Origin: Actinomycetota bacterium
Lineage (GTDB): Bacteria > Actinomycetota > Thermoleophilia > Gaiellales > Gaiellaceae
Length of the DNA: 32,579 nt
Assembly (NCBI GenBank): GCA_005884005.1
Contig: VAWI01000065.1
Location: 1-32,579 of the forward strand
Direction of reading: 5' to 3'
Of the stretch, positions 7,840 through 16,706 are shown piece after piece; the first letter of the stretch is position 1; every line of letters starts with the position of its first letter. The notes beneath the pieces are model-generated. The model saw nothing but the letters and a program-made list of their open reading frames with translations, did not search any database and had not been told where the DNA came from. Position numbers and translations under genes: made by a program.

Positions 7840-8868
7840 ATGGCAGAGCCGCTGCTCGAGGTTCGCGACCTCAAGGTCTCGTTCCGGACCGAGGACGGAA
7901 TCGTCCGCGCCGTCGACGGAATCTCTTTCACGGTCGACGAGGGCGAGGTCGTCGGGATCGTCGGTGAGTCGGGCTCCGGCAAGAGCGTGACGATGATGTC
8001 GGTGATGCGGCTGATCACGGATCCGAACGTGATCTACCAGGGGGAGATCCTCTACAAGGGACGCAACCTGATGCAGGTCTCGCGCGATGCGATGCGGGAA
8101 GTGCGGGGCGAGGAGATCGCAATGATCTTCCAGGACCCGATGACGTCGCTGAATCCGGTCTACACGGTCGGATGGCAGATCGAGGAGCAGCTGAACGAGC
8201 ACTACGACCTCAAGAAGGGCCAGGCGCGGCGGCGGGCGAGCGAGCTGCTCGCTCAGGTCGGGATCCCCAGGCCCGAGCAGCGCATCGACGACTATCCGCA
8301 TCAGTTCTCGGGCGGAATGCGGCAGCGCGTGATGATCGCGCTCGCGCTCTCGTGTAACCCGGATCTGCTGATCGCCGACGAGCCGACCACGGCCCTCGAC
8401 GTCACGATCCAGGCTCAGATTCTCGAGCTGATCAAGGATCTCAGGCGAGACTTCGGTTCAGCGGTGGTCCTGATTACCCACGACCTCGGAGTCGTGGCGG
8501 ACATCGCCGACCGGATCCTTGTCATGTACGCGGGGCGGATCGTCGAGGAGGGAAACAAGGAGCAGATCTTCTACGACCCGCAGCATCCGTACACCTGGGG
8601 GCTGCTCGGCTCGATCGCCAGGCTCGACCGGCCGAAGGCGCGCAGGCTCACGGCAATCGCCGGCCAGCCGCCGTCGCTGATCAACCGGCCGAAGGGCTGC
8701 AGCTTCCGGCCACGTTGTCCGCAGGCGTTCGACCGCTGCCGCGCGGAGGATCCCCAGCTGACGGTGAAGGTGGGCGACGGGCACCTGGACGCCTGCCACC
8801 TGTCGGTCGAGGACAAACGGGCCCGACGCGACGCGACCATCAGCCCCGAGCTGGCGGACACGGCATGA
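7840..8868 (+). CDS. Peptide ABC transporter ATPase, OppD/DppD type
   Basis: 342 aa. Walker [10 protein letters not shown]-loop in [11 protein letters not shown], signature FSGGMRQR, Walker [13 protein letters not shown] and the switch His in LITHDLG are all intact. The C-terminal oligopeptide-transporter extension ([17 protein letters not shown] with further Cys residues spaced over about 35 residues) is present, as in OppD/DppD. I chose the ATG at 7840, which starts right at the ABC fold ([14 protein letters not shown]) 14 bp after the permease. Longer in-frame readings only overlap that gene. With the next gene it should form the ATPase heterodimer. Confidence 0.95.
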   Translation: MAEPLLEVRDLKVSFRTEDGIVRAVDGISFTVDEGEVVGIVGESGSGKSVTMMSVMRLITDPNVIYQGEILYKGRNLMQVSRDAMREVRGEEIAMIFQDPMTSLNPVYTVGWQIEEQLNEHYDLKKGQARRRASELLAQVGIPRPEQRIDDYPHQFSGGMRQRVMIALALSCNPDLLIADEPTTALDVTIQAQILELIKDLRRDFGSAVVLITHDLGVVADIADRILVMYAGRIVEEGNKEQIFYDPQHPYTWGLLGSIARLDRPKARRLTAIAGQPPSLINRPKGCSFRPRCPQAFDRCRAEDPQLTVKVGDGHLDACHLSVEDKRARRDATISPELADTA

Positions 8869-9959
8869 GCTCTCAGAACGGTGGGCCGCTGCTCGAGGCG
8901 GAGCACGTGTTCAAGTACTTCCCGATCAAGCGCGGGATCCTGATCCAGCGCGAAGTGGCGCAGGTGCATGCGGTCGACGACGTGTCGCTCGAGGTTCGGC
9001 GCGGCGAGACGCTCGGGTTAGTCGGGGAATCAGGCTGCGGCAAGTCCACCCTCGGGCGCTGCTTCGTGCGGCTCTTCCCGCTAACCGACGGCCGGATCGT
9101 CTTCGACGGGCAAGACATCTCGAAGCTCTCGCGGCGTGGGATGCGCCCGTTGCGGCGGGAGCTGCAGATTGTCTTCCAGGATCCCTACGCCTCGCTGAAC
9201 CCGCGCAAGCGGGTCGGGTCGATCGTCGGCGCGCCGCTCGCGATCCACGGCATCGGCGACCGGCGCGAGCGAAAGCGGCAGGTGCAGGAGCTTCTCGAGA
9301 AGGTTGGGCTCTCGCCGGAGCACTACAACCGCTTTCCGCACGAGTTCTCGGGCGGCCAGCGGCAGCGGATCGGGGTCGCCCGCGCGCTGGCGCTCCGCCC
9401 CAAGCTCGTGATCGCCGACGAACCCGTCTCGGCACTCGACGTCTCGATCCAAGCTCAGGTGATCAACCTGCTCGCCGACCTGCAGGAGGACTTCGAGCTC
9501 ACCTATGTCTTCATCGCCCATGACCTCGGGGTCGTCCGCCACGTCTCGGACCGGATCGCGGTCATGTACCTCGGCAAAATCGTCGAGCTCTCGCCGGCGG
9601 AGGAGCTGTACGAACGGCCGATCATGCCGTACACGGAGGCCTTGCTCTCCGCGGTTCCGATCCCGGATCCGCGCGAGTCGGCGGGCCGGGAGCGAATCGT
9701 CCTCGAAGGCGACGTGCCTTCGCCGATCAACCCGCCGTCGGGCTGCCGCTTCCATCCGCGCTGCCGCTACGCGACCGAGATCTGCTCCCAGCTCGAGCCG
9801 CCGCTCGTGGACTATGGGAACGGGCACCTTGCGGCCTGCCACCACCCGCTCAACGTCGACAAGGAGACGCTCGCGCGGGCGACCGTCGACGACCGGCGAA
9901 CGCCGGCAGAGGCAGACGAGGCGGCGAAGCCGACCGAGCCCGCCCAGCGGGCCCGCTGA
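8865..9959 (+). CDS. Peptide ABC transporter ATPase, OppF/DppF type
   Basis: 364 aa, second ATPase of the importer. Its ATG overlaps the stop of the first in ATGA, suggesting translational coupling. Motifs: Walker [10 protein letters not shown]-loop [13 protein letters not shown], signature FSGGQRQR, Walker [13 protein letters not shown], switch FIAHDLG. The N-terminal '[13 protein letters not shown]' marks the F-type subunit. The C-terminal extension has [15 protein letters not shown] and then an unusual charged, Ala/Glu/Thr-rich tail (about residues 335-364). It is the last gene of the importer proper; the next gene follows after 20 bp. Confidence 0.95.
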   Translation: MSSQNGGPLLEAEHVFKYFPIKRGILIQREVAQVHAVDDVSLEVRRGETLGLVGESGCGKSTLGRCFVRLFPLTDGRIVFDGQDISKLSRRGMRPLRRELQIVFQDPYASLNPRKRVGSIVGAPLAIHGIGDRRERKRQVQELLEKVGLSPEHYNRFPHEFSGGQRQRIGVARALALRPKLVIADEPVSALDVSIQAQVINLLADLQEDFELTYVFIAHDLGVVRHVSDRIAVMYLGKIVELSPAEELYERPIMPYTEALLSAVPIPDPRESAGRERIVLEGDVPSPINPPSGCRFHPRCRYATEICSQLEPPLVDYGNGHLAACHHPLNVDKETLARATVDDRRTPAEADEAAKPTEPAQRAR

Positions 9960-9979
9960 CTCGGGCATCATCCCGCCGC

Positions 9980-11125
9980 ATGAAGGTCGGGATCGTTGTC
10001 CCGTATTCGTGGTCGTTCTGGGGCGGCGTTCCCGAGCACGCCGACCACCAGGCCAGAGCCCTCGAGAGGCTCGGCGTCGACGCGCGGATCCTGATCGGCC
10101 ACGACCCGCCCGGGCGGCTGACGAAATACCTCCACCCGCGCGTGGGCCGGCACGAGCGGCCGCCCGCCTACATGATCCCGGTCGGGCGCTCGGTGATCGT
10201 CCCGGCGAACGGCGCCCTCCCGAACGTCGTCATCAGTCCGAGCGCGATCTTCAGGATGAAGCACGTGCTCGAGCGGGAACGCTTCGACCTTCTACACGTT
10301 CACGAGCCCATGACGCCGGCGATCGGCGTCGCCGCGCTCTCGTTCGCGCGGATACCGCTCGTCGCCACCTTCCACGCCTCGGGCGAGCTCGCCTGGATGA
10401 AGCTCGCGACTCCGGTCTTCGGCTTCCTCGCCGAGCGGCTCGACTATCGGATCGCGGTCTCGCCGGAAGCGGCCACCACTGTGAGTAGGTATCTGCCCGG
10501 CGAGTACGAGGTGATCCCGAACGGCGTCGCGATGCCCGAGCGCGCCGCCCCCGGCGCGCGTGAGAACAGGATCGTCTTCGTCGGCCGCCATGAGCCGCGC
10601 AAGGGCCTGCCGGTGCTGCTGCGCGCCTGGCCGGAGATCAGACGTCAGACCGGTGCGCGCCTCGCAGTGGTTGGTGCCGACCCGCTGCAGGTTCGACTAC
10701 TGCTGACTCGCCTGAGGGTCCTGGACGACGGAATCGACGCCCTCGGCTTCGTCTCCGAGCAGGAGCGAACGGAGGAGTTGCTGAAAGCGAAGGCATTCGT
10801 CGCCCCGTCCGTCGGCGGCGAGAGTTTCGGCATGGTCCTGACCGAGGCGTTCGCGTGCGCCACGCCGGTCGTCGCGTCGGACATTCCCGGATATCGTGAC
10901 GTGATGACGCCGGAGACAGGCGTGCTCGTGCCTCCCGACGATCCGCGCGCCCTCGCGAACGCGATCGTGAGTCTTCTCGCGGACGAGCCGCGAAGGCTCG
11001 AGCTTGCCGACGGTGCCCGCCGCCGGGCCCGCGCGTACTCGTGGGACGACATTGGCCGCCGGTTGCTCGCGATCTATCAGCGTGTCACCGGCGAGTCGCC
11101 CGCGACGCTCGCGGCGGCCGGGTGA
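9980..11125 (+). CDS. GT4 family glycosyltransferase (PimA-like)
   Basis: 381 aa, GT-B fold. The N-terminal acceptor domain starts with KVGIVVPYSWSFWGGVPEH, whose GGV loop and order of segments resemble actinobacterial phosphatidylinositol mannosyltransferase PimA. The C-terminal donor domain shows GRHEPRKGLPVLL and the GT4 E-x7-E motif in GGESFGMVLTEAFACATPVV. A lipid acceptor is plausible because the next gene, overlapping by GTGA, encodes a multi-spanning flippase-like protein. The actual sugar and acceptor cannot be read from sequence. It starts 20 bp after the importer operon and may be co-transcribed with it. Confidence 0.9.
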   Translation: MKVGIVVPYSWSFWGGVPEHADHQARALERLGVDARILIGHDPPGRLTKYLHPRVGRHERPPAYMIPVGRSVIVPANGALPNVVISPSAIFRMKHVLERERFDLLHVHEPMTPAIGVAALSFARIPLVATFHASGELAWMKLATPVFGFLAERLDYRIAVSPEAATTVSRYLPGEYEVIPNGVAMPERAAPGARENRIVFVGRHEPRKGLPVLLRAWPEIRRQTGARLAVVGADPLQVRLLLTRLRVLDDGIDALGFVSEQERTEELLKAKAFVAPSVGGESFGMVLTEAFACATPVVASDIPGYRDVMTPETGVLVPPDDPRALANAIVSLLADEPRRLELADGARRRARAYSWDDIGRRLLAIYQRVTGESPATLAAAG

Positions 11126-12180
11126 ACCTGCCCGCGATCACGCGGAATCCCTGGCTGCGCGTCGCCGTCGTTCTCGCGGCCGCCGCCGGCCTCGGAACCC
11201 TCGTTTGGTGGCGGGGCCCGAATTGGGGCCAGGTCGGCAACGCCTTCACGATCGTCCGCTGGGAGTGGGTGGTGGCGGCGATCGGCCTCAACCTCGTCTC
11301 GGTCATCGCTCGCGCCCTCGCCTGGAAAACCGTGATCGACCAGGCGATGGCCCCGCCGCGGCCGCGCTTTCCGCTCGTCTTCTCGGCCTTCTCTGTCGGC
11401 CTGTTCGCGAACGCGGTCCTGCCCGGGCGTATCGGAGAGCTCGCGCGCGTTGCGGTTCTGACCCGCAAGCTGCCCGGGAGAACAGGGGCCTGGGCGTCGC
11501 TGCTCGGAACCGTGTTCGCGCACCGGCTCTTCGATCTCGTTCCGTCGCTTTTGCTCGTGATCTACGTGCTGCTGACCGCGAAGGTGCCCCACTGGGCATA
11601 CACGAGCCTGGAGGTCGTGCTCGGACTTGGGTTCGCGTTGCTCACCTTCGGAATCGCGAGCGCGAGACTTCACCAGCGGTCGGTGCTCGACGAGCTCAGC
11701 CGCTTCCAGCGGGTGATAGTGATGGCCCGCCAGGGCCTGGGGGTCCTGAAGTCGCCGCTGCCGGCGCTTGTCGCGGCCGTCTTCCAGTGCCTGGGCTGGC
11801 TTTGTCAGCTGCTCGCCGTCTACTCCACCATGCATGCCTTCCACATTCACGCGCCGCTACCAGCGGCCGCGCTTGTCCTTGTGCTGATGAACATCGCGAC
11901 TCTGTTCCCGCTCTGGCCCGGCAACATCGGCCTCGTACAGGCGGCGGTCGCGCTGCCGTTGATCTCCTACGGGGTCGCCAAAGCGCGCGGCATCGCCTTC
12001 GGCTTCGGGCTGCAGGGAATCGAGGCCTCCGTGGGGGTTGGGGTCGGGATGCTCTTCCTCGCGCGCGAAGGCCTGTCGTTCGCAATGCTGCGCGTGATGC
12101 CCGGTGCGGAGGCGGCCGAGCTTCCCGAAGAGGAGGCTCCAGCCCCGGAATCACGTGCACGCGCTCGCATCTCCGGCTAG
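11122..12180 (+). CDS. Flippase-like integral membrane protein (LPG synthase TM / UPF0104 family)
   Basis: 352 aa with about eight hydrophobic segments, beginning with 'WLRVAVVLAAAAGLGTLVWW'. The family hallmarks are 'AFSVGLFANAVLPGRIGELARV', with conserved N, P-G-R-x-G-E, and 'LFPLWPGNIGLVQAAVALPL' near residue 265, the P-G-N-I-G motif. The family includes the membrane part of MprF, which flips lysyl-phosphatidylglycerol, and many glycosyltransferase-associated paralogues. Here no aminoacyl-transferase domain is attached. The GTG start overlaps the stop of the glycosyltransferase (GTGA), so a joint role in making and moving a glycolipid is likely (inference). Confidence 0.88.
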   Translation: MNLPAITRNPWLRVAVVLAAAAGLGTLVWWRGPNWGQVGNAFTIVRWEWVVAAIGLNLVSVIARALAWKTVIDQAMAPPRPRFPLVFSAFSVGLFANAVLPGRIGELARVAVLTRKLPGRTGAWASLLGTVFAHRLFDLVPSLLLVIYVLLTAKVPHWAYTSLEVVLGLGFALLTFGIASARLHQRSVLDELSRFQRVIVMARQGLGVLKSPLPALVAAVFQCLGWLCQLLAVYSTMHAFHIHAPLPAAALVLVLMNIATLFPLWPGNIGLVQAAVALPLISYGVAKARGIAFGFGLQGIEASVGVGVGMLFLAREGLSFAMLRVMPGAEAAELPEEEAPAPESRARARISG

Positions 12181-13069
12181 CCTCAAAGGCGTTCTCTCTG
12201 CGCGCGACGCGGCCGCCCTCTTGGCCGAGGGCTTTCGCCGCGGCGGGGTCGAGGCGAAGGCGCTGCCGATCGCGGACGGCGGCGAGGGGACGGCCGAGGT
12301 GCTCGGCGCGCGCGTTCGCGAGCGCGTGCGCGTCAGCGACGCTTTCGGCCGCCCGCGCGATGCGCCTATCCGCGCGCTGGCGGACGGAACGGCGGTGGTC
12401 GAGGCGGCGGAGGCGATCCCGCTCGACCCGCGGCGCCTGGATCCGCTCACCGCATCCAGCCGCGGTCTCGGCGAGCTAATCGCAAGGGTCGAGGCCGACC
12501 GATTGTTCGTCTGCCTCGGCGGCACGGCGAACGTGGACGGCGGTGCGGGGTTGCGGGAGGTGGTACGCGAGCTCCCGGCGCCGACGACAGTCTTCTGCGA
12601 CGCGCTGGTGCCGCTCCGCGACGCAGCCAGGCGGTTTGCGCCCCAGAAGGGAGCGACGCCGGACCAGGTCGAGCTGCTCGAGAAGCAGCTCGCTTCGCTG
12701 AGCGAGCTCGCGCCTTACGCCGAGGTGCCCGGCGCGGGCGCCGCGGGCGGCCTCGGCGCCGCTCTCGCCGCGCTCGGCGCCGAGCTCGTGCCCGGCGCTC
12801 GAGAAGTCCTCGACCGTTTGAGCTTCCGAGACCGGGTGCGTGAAGCCGATCTAGTCGTCACCGGCGAGGGCACGGTCGACGAAACGACCACGACCGGCAA
12901 GGCGCCCGGCGAGGCGCTGCGGGTCTGCCTTGACGAAGGCACCCGCTGCGTCGTCTTCGGCGGCCGCGTCGTGGTTGAGCTCGCAGGCGCGGAGACGGTC
13001 GCCCTCAGCGGCGATCCCGCGCGGGCGGCCACGGATCTCATTGCGCTGGGCGAGAAACTCTCAAGTTAG
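12155..13069 (+). CDS. Glycerate kinase (type 1), shortened
   Basis: 304 aa against roughly 370-380 in typical members. Matching segments: LPIADGGEGTAEVL (about 37-50), GGTANVDGGAGL, FAPQKGATPDQVELL, PGAGAAGGLGAALAALGA and VVTGEGTVDETTTTGKAPGE. The enzyme phosphorylates glycerate to 2- or 3-phosphoglycerate with ATP. The N-terminal box, usually APDSFKG, reads SPASLKG: the conserved Asp is replaced by Ala. The family alignment places the start at GTG 12155, 12 residues before KG, inside the end of the flippase gene (26-bp overlap). The shortening and the lost Asp leave activity uncertain. The 3' end overlaps the convergent MFS gene by 9 bp. Confidence 0.82.
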   Translation: MHALASPASLKGVLSARDAAALLAEGFRRGGVEAKALPIADGGEGTAEVLGARVRERVRVSDAFGRPRDAPIRALADGTAVVEAAEAIPLDPRRLDPLTASSRGLGELIARVEADRLFVCLGGTANVDGGAGLREVVRELPAPTTVFCDALVPLRDAARRFAPQKGATPDQVELLEKQLASLSELAPYAEVPGAGAAGGLGAALAALGAELVPGAREVLDRLSFRDRVREADLVVTGEGTVDETTTTGKAPGEALRVCLDEGTRCVVFGGRVVVELAGAETVALSGDPARAATDLIALGEKLSS

Positions 13070-14707
13070 GCCCAGTCTCGCGACGACGACGGTCTCCGCC
13101 GCCTCGCTGCTGCCCGCGTGGCCGGTGACAGCGCCGAGGAACGCGTCGCGTTCGAGCGCATATAGCTGCGTCTCCTTGCGGGCCCGCGCGGTCGCGGTGC
13201 GCGGAATGTCGCGTAGGAGCGCGATCTCGCCGAAGTAGTCGCCGGGCCCGAGCACGTTCGCTTCTCGGCCGTCGACCTCGATCTCGATCTCCCCGGAATC
13301 GAGGATGTAGAAGCGATCGCCGTGGTCGCCCTGTCGAAAGACGGTCTCGCCGGCCGGGACCTTCATCCGCGTCAGGCTCGAAGCCAGCGCTTCGAGCGTG
13401 GGAGGAGGCAGGGGCGCGAACATCTCAATTCCTCGCAGCGCCTTGAGCTCGGCGGTCGGCACTGTGAGCGTGCGATCAATGTGGCCGAGCAGGCGGAACG
13501 AAGGAATCGTCACCGCCGGTAGCACGGCGCCGGCCACGATCAGCGCGCCGCGGATGCCAAGCCAGCTGATCAACGCGGGCGCCAGGATCGCGCCGATTCC
13601 CCCCGTGGCATAGAAGGCGCTGTGGAGCACGCCGAACACCCGCGCCAGCACCTCCTCGGGAACGGCCCGCTGCAACAACGTGAAACCAGCCACGTCAACG
13701 AGCGTCAACCCGAGCCCGGCCACGCCGATCAACACGAACGCCGGCACGGCACTTGCCCAGAGGCCGATCACGAGGATCGGCGCACCCCAGAGGATGAGTG
13801 CGAGCCCGAATGTGAGACCGAGCCGGCGGACGCCAACCAGGGCGACGGCCGCGATCCCGCCGATCAGTCCGCCGACGCCGAGCGCTGCGTTCAAATAGCC
13901 GATTCCCGGTGAGCCGAGGTCGAGCAGCTGGATCGCAGCCACCGCGATCATTACGATCAAGGCGCCGTAGACGAGCGTCTGGGCGGCGAAGAGCCCGACG
14001 ATCAGGCGGAGCCGCGAGTCGCGCCCGATCGTCCGGAACCCGGCCAGCGCCTCTTCCTTCCAGCCCCCCCGCGGCGCTTCTCTCGTTTCCTCGGGCGCCG
14101 GCAACCTGATCAGGGCCAACATCGCTGCCGACCAAAGGAAGGCCACGGCGGTCACCACGAACACCGTTTCGACGTTCGAGACAGCGAGCAGCACGCCGCC
14201 GAGCGCCGGCCCGACGAAGTAGCCACCCGCTTCGATCGTGGTCGAGGCGACGTTCGCCGCCGCGAGTTCCTCCGGCGTCTCCGCGAGCGTCGGCAGCAAG
14301 GCCGCCTCCGCCGGCTGGAACGCCTGCGAGACGAGCGCGACCAACACTGCGAGCAGGTACACCGTCACCGCCGGGGCGTCCAGAGCTATTGCGCCCGCCG
14401 AGACCGCGAGCGCTCCCGCCCGGATGAGGTCGGAAACCAGCATTACCCGCAAGCGCGGGAAGCGGTCGCCCAGCATCCCTCCAAAAGGTGCGGCGATCGC
14501 CGCCGGAAACCAGCGGATCAGGCCGACGAGGCCGACCGCGCCGGCGCCGCCTTGTCGATAGGCGTAGACCATCAGCGCGATCACGTACCCCCAGGTGCCG
14601 ACCGACGAGCCGACCCAAGCGAGCTGGAGGCGCCGGAGCCGCGGGTTCGAATAGATACCCTTGAACGCGCGTACCGAGTCCAGCAACTGGCGCCGCAGAG
14701 CTTGCAT
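13061..14707 (-). CDS. MFS transporter fused to a C-terminal cyclic-nucleotide-binding domain
   Basis: 548 aa. Residues 1 to about 405 form a 12-helix MFS of the MFS_3/enterobactin-exporter-like kind (GMLGDRFPRLRVML between helices 2 and 3, FQPAEAALLPTLAE in the first half). Residues about 425-545 are a CAP_ED/cNMP domain: LPPPTLEALASSLTRMKVPAGETVFRQGD, then the phosphate-binding cassette YFGEIALLRDIPRTATA with the expected Glu and Arg. The domain lies in the cytoplasm after the last helix and could gate transport by cAMP, cGMP or another nucleotide (inference). A close sister domain stands alone at 17543-17968. Export substrate unknown. Confidence 0.92.
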   Translation of the reverse strand: MQALRRQLLDSVRAFKGIYSNPRLRRLQLAWVGSSVGTWGYVIALMVYAYRQGGAGAVGLVGLIRWFPAAIAAPFGGMLGDRFPRLRVMLVSDLIRAGALAVSAGAIALDAPAVTVYLLAVLVALVSQAFQPAEAALLPTLAETPEELAAANVASTTIEAGGYFVGPALGGVLLAVSNVETVFVVTAVAFLWSAAMLALIRLPAPEETREAPRGGWKEEALAGFRTIGRDSRLRLIVGLFAAQTLVYGALIVMIAVAAIQLLDLGSPGIGYLNAALGVGGLIGGIAAVALVGVRRLGLTFGLALILWGAPILVIGLWASAVPAFVLIGVAGLGLTLVDVAGFTLLQRAVPEEVLARVFGVLHSAFYATGGIGAILAPALISWLGIRGALIVAGAVLPAVTIPSFRLLGHIDRTLTVPTAELKALRGIEMFAPLPPPTLEALASSLTRMKVPAGETVFRQGDHGDRFYILDSGEIEIEVDGREANVLGPGDYFGEIALLRDIPRTATARARKETQLYALERDAFLGAVTGHAGSSEAAETVVVARLGLT

Positions 14708-14813
14708 TCGCGAAGGATCGCAGGGCTGATTGCGTTTTTGAAGCGAACGAGGGAAGATTTCGTTCAGATGCGGCGTCTAGTTGATCGACAGCAAAGTTTT
14801 GGAAGGAGGAGAA

Positions 14814-14987
14814 ATGACGGACGAGCCACGTGAGGAGAATCGGCCAGACGAAGAGGAAGTAGAGGGACACGGTCCCATCGAGCCGAGCCTCGACAAGGCG
14901 CAGACCGAGGACGACGATGTTGAGGCGCATTCGCCTCCGATCGGACCCTCGCCCTCGATCGGACCCGAGCCTTCGATCGGACCGTAA
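14814..14987 (+). CDS. Tiny acidic repeat protein with C-terminal SIGP repeats
   Basis: 57 aa, no recognised family. Two related halves are visible: EEEVEGHGPIEPS (13-25) and DDDVEAHSPPIGPS (33-46). They are followed by hexads ending in IGP at 42-45, 48-51 and 54-57, and the protein stops right after the last one. It is rich in Asp/Glu/Pro, lacks Cys and Trp, and should be disordered. The ATG has the strongest Shine-Dalgarno sequence of the window (AAGGAGGAG, 14803-14811), so it is probably well translated, and a strong terminator follows. It is divergent from the MFS-cNMP gene and convergent with the GAF/subtilase operon. It could be a peptide precursor, a binding-motif peptide or a lineage-specific small protein; the sequence does not decide. 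Confidence 0.75.
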   Translation: MTDEPREENRPDEEEVEGHGPIEPSLDKAQTEDDDVEAHSPPIGPSPSIGPEPSIGP

Positions 14988-15015
14988 GCTCGATTAAAGC
15001 TTGAGAGAGCGCGTT

Positions 15016-15037
15016 CGGGCCGGGATCTCCCGGCCCG
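15016..15037. terminator. Shared terminator hairpin between convergent genes
   Basis: Perfect 10-bp arms CGGGCCGGGA and TCCCGGCCCG with a 2-nt loop, followed on the plus strand by TCGTTCTCCGTTCT. It lies between the stop of the 57-aa gene (14987) and that of the convergent GAF gene (15053) and can serve both. Confidence 0.75.
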
Positions 15038-15052
15038 ACGTCGTTCTCCGTT

Positions 15053-15706
15053 CTAAAACGCCACGTCCGCGCGAAGCACGTCGTCGAGCGCCCCGAGCAG
15101 CCGCAGCACGGGCTCGCGCTGCTCCTCGTCCAGGCCCTCGAGTGCCGACGCGATTCGCGCGATTATGCCTGCATCGCTGCCGCTTCGAGTCAGCACTGCC
15201 CGCGCGTGCCGAGCGCGTTGAAGAAGGTCCAACGCGATCGCTGCCTGATTAGCGAACAGGCCGAGCAGCTCCATCTGGCCCAGCGAGAACTCGACTTCCT
15301 GGGAGCGGTCGAGCACGTTCAGAACGCCGAGCGCGCGCTCGTCATGCAGGAGCGGCACCGTCATCATCGCTTTGGGCACGTAGCCGGTGCTCTCGGCCGT
15401 CTCACGCGCATGGCGGGGATCCTGCTCGAGGTCGTCGATCACGAGCGGTTGTCGGGTCACGAGCACCCAGCCTGCGACGCCCGTGCTCGAAGGGAAGCGC
15501 GTCCCGACCAGGCTGTCGGAGCCTTCGCCGGCGACTGCTTCGAAGACGAGCTCGTCGGCCTCCTCGTCGTGCAGGAAGATCGATGCGGCTCTGGCGGAGA
15601 AGATCGCCCGCGCCACCTCGACGATCGACTGGAGCAGAGCTCGATGCTCGGCTTCGGCCGACATGACGCCGGCCGAGACGGCGGCTTGCAGATCGCTGTC
15701 AGTCAC
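15053..15706 (-). CDS. GAF domain protein
   Basis: 217 aa. A single GAF domain covers about residues 18-165: LLQSIVEVARAIFSARAASIFLHDEEADELVFEAVAG, then STGVAGWVLVTRQPLVIDD, DPRH, and MMTVPLLHDERALGVLNVLDR. A helical C-terminal part (about 165-217) has no output domain, so the protein is a sensor or adaptor acting through partners. Its GTG start overlaps the stop of the subtilase gene in GTGA, so the two are translationally coupled. The longer in-frame reading runs into the subtilase gene and is not expected. Ligand unknown; GAF domains can bind cyclic nucleotides, haem, nitrite or small metabolites. Confidence 0.87.
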   Translation of the reverse strand: MTDSDLQAAVSAGVMSAEAEHRALLQSIVEVARAIFSARAASIFLHDEEADELVFEAVAGEGSDSLVGTRFPSSTGVAGWVLVTRQPLVIDDLEQDPRHARETAESTGYVPKAMMTVPLLHDERALGVLNVLDRSQEVEFSLGQMELLGLFANQAAIALDLLQRARHARAVLTRSGSDAGIIARIASALEGLDEEQREPVLRLLGALDDVLRADVAF

Positions 15707-16554
15707 ACTGCTCCTCCGACGTTCGACGCGGTCAGGTAGAGGATGTTCTTGAGTTGGAAGGGGGTCAGCCCCGGGTGCTTGGCAAGGATCAGGGCGCAGA
15801 TCCCGCTCATGTGCGGCGTCGCGAAGCTGTTGCCCGACGAGCGGATCTTGGCACCGCCGATCCACGCGACCTCGACGTTGACCCCGCGGGCGAAGAACTC
15901 GACCGGGGGCGAGGGGTTGTAGAAGAACGTGAGCGGGTCGTGCTCCTCATGGCTCCCAACCGAGATCACGGACGAGAAGCGCCACGGATAGCTCTCGACC
16001 GGCATGTTGTGCGCCGAGGCCACTAGCACACTTCGGCGGAAGTAGGCGCTGTCGGCAAGCTCGTGCAACAGGCCGGAAAACTGCTTCTTGGTCGTCGAGA
16101 GGCTCATGTTGATCACGTCGTACCCCTGGCCGATCGCCCAGCGCAGGCCCTCGAGCAGAACCGCGCCGCTGCCCTTGAAGCCGGCGCCGAGCACACGGAC
16201 GCTGAAGAGCCGGGCGTCCGGCGCGAGCGAGCGCACGATCCCCGCGCAGGCGGTGCCGTGCCCGCAGAGGTCGCCTTCGGTGTCGTCCTCGACGACGATC
16301 TCGCCTTCTTCCGTCTTACGCAGCGCGACTGCCCCCTCGAGCGCGCCGACAAGCGGGTGATCGGGCTGGACGCCGCTGTCGAGGATGCAGACCCGGATCC
16401 CTGCGCCAGTCGAATCGCCGAGCGCCCAGTCGCGCGTGACGCGCTCGGGCCATTCGACGCTGACGCCGATGGTCTCCGAGGCGGCCGCCGGCAGGCTCCA
16501 CGCAGGCAGCGTCTCGCCGGTGTACCGCTCGGGTTGCTGCTGTGGCTGCACCAT
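15703..16554 (-). CDS. Intracellular subtilisin-like serine peptidase (S8)
   Basis: 283 aa, almost only the catalytic domain. The triad is Asp59 in CILDSGVQPDHP, His99 in GHGTACAGI and Ser243 in GNSFATPHMSG; the likely oxyanion Asn183 sits in SAHN instead of the usual AAGN. There is no signal peptide and no I9 propeptide, only a Gln/Pro-rich N-terminal segment (1-22), so the enzyme should be cytoplasmic and may need no autoprocessing. The start is fixed by TAGGAT 6 nt upstream. It is translationally coupled to the GAF protein and lies downstream of an ECF sigma factor and an 84-aa protein, which suggests regulated proteolysis in a signalling circuit (inference). Substrate unknown. Confidence 0.92.
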   Translation of the reverse strand: MVQPQQQPERYTGETLPAWSLPAAASETIGVSVEWPERVTRDWALGDSTGAGIRVCILDSGVQPDHPLVGALEGAVALRKTEEGEIVVEDDTEGDLCGHGTACAGIVRSLAPDARLFSVRVLGAGFKGSGAVLLEGLRWAIGQGYDVINMSLSTTKKQFSGLLHELADSAYFRRSVLVASAHNMPVESYPWRFSSVISVGSHEEHDPLTFFYNPSPPVEFFARGVNVEVAWIGGAKIRSSGNSFATPHMSGICALILAKHPGLTPFQLKNILYLTASNVGGAV

Positions 16555-16560
16555 GCGCCG

Positions 16561-16566
16561 ATCCTA
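16561..16566 (-). promoter_or_regulatory. -10 element (TAGGAT), leaderless-type
   Basis: TAGGAT on the minus strand ends 6 nt before the ATG of the subtilase gene. The subtilase-GAF pair can therefore be transcribed apart from the sigma factor genes upstream. Confidence 0.5.
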
Positions 16567-16631
16567 AACAGCGGTCACAGGAGCTACGGCTCGACGCAGA
16601 GAACAGGACCGAGCAGCCGCGTCCAAACGGC

Positions 16632-16644
16632 GGTGTCCGACACC
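16632..16644. repeat. Palindrome GGTGTC-C-GACACC
   Basis: Perfect 6-bp arms around one base, in the 152-bp gap before the subtilase gene. A second inverted repeat lies beside it: TTGTCA at 16650-16655 and TGACAA at 16678-16683. Neither shows a T-run. The core is built like the GTGCC-T-GGCAC palindrome at 28580, so both may belong to one dispersed repeat family. Confidence 0.5.
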
Positions 16645-16706
16645 TGGTTTTGTCAAGGGCAAATTGCGCCGAAAGTGTGACAATCGCGCTGGCAGACTTC
16701 GTTCGC

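Noticed and set aside
14814..16554. The 57-aa peptide plus subtilase as a ribosomally made peptide (cyanobactin-like) pathway
   Set aside because: The peptide is on the opposite strand, behind a shared terminator, and no modification enzyme or recognition element is present; kept only as a peptide of interest.
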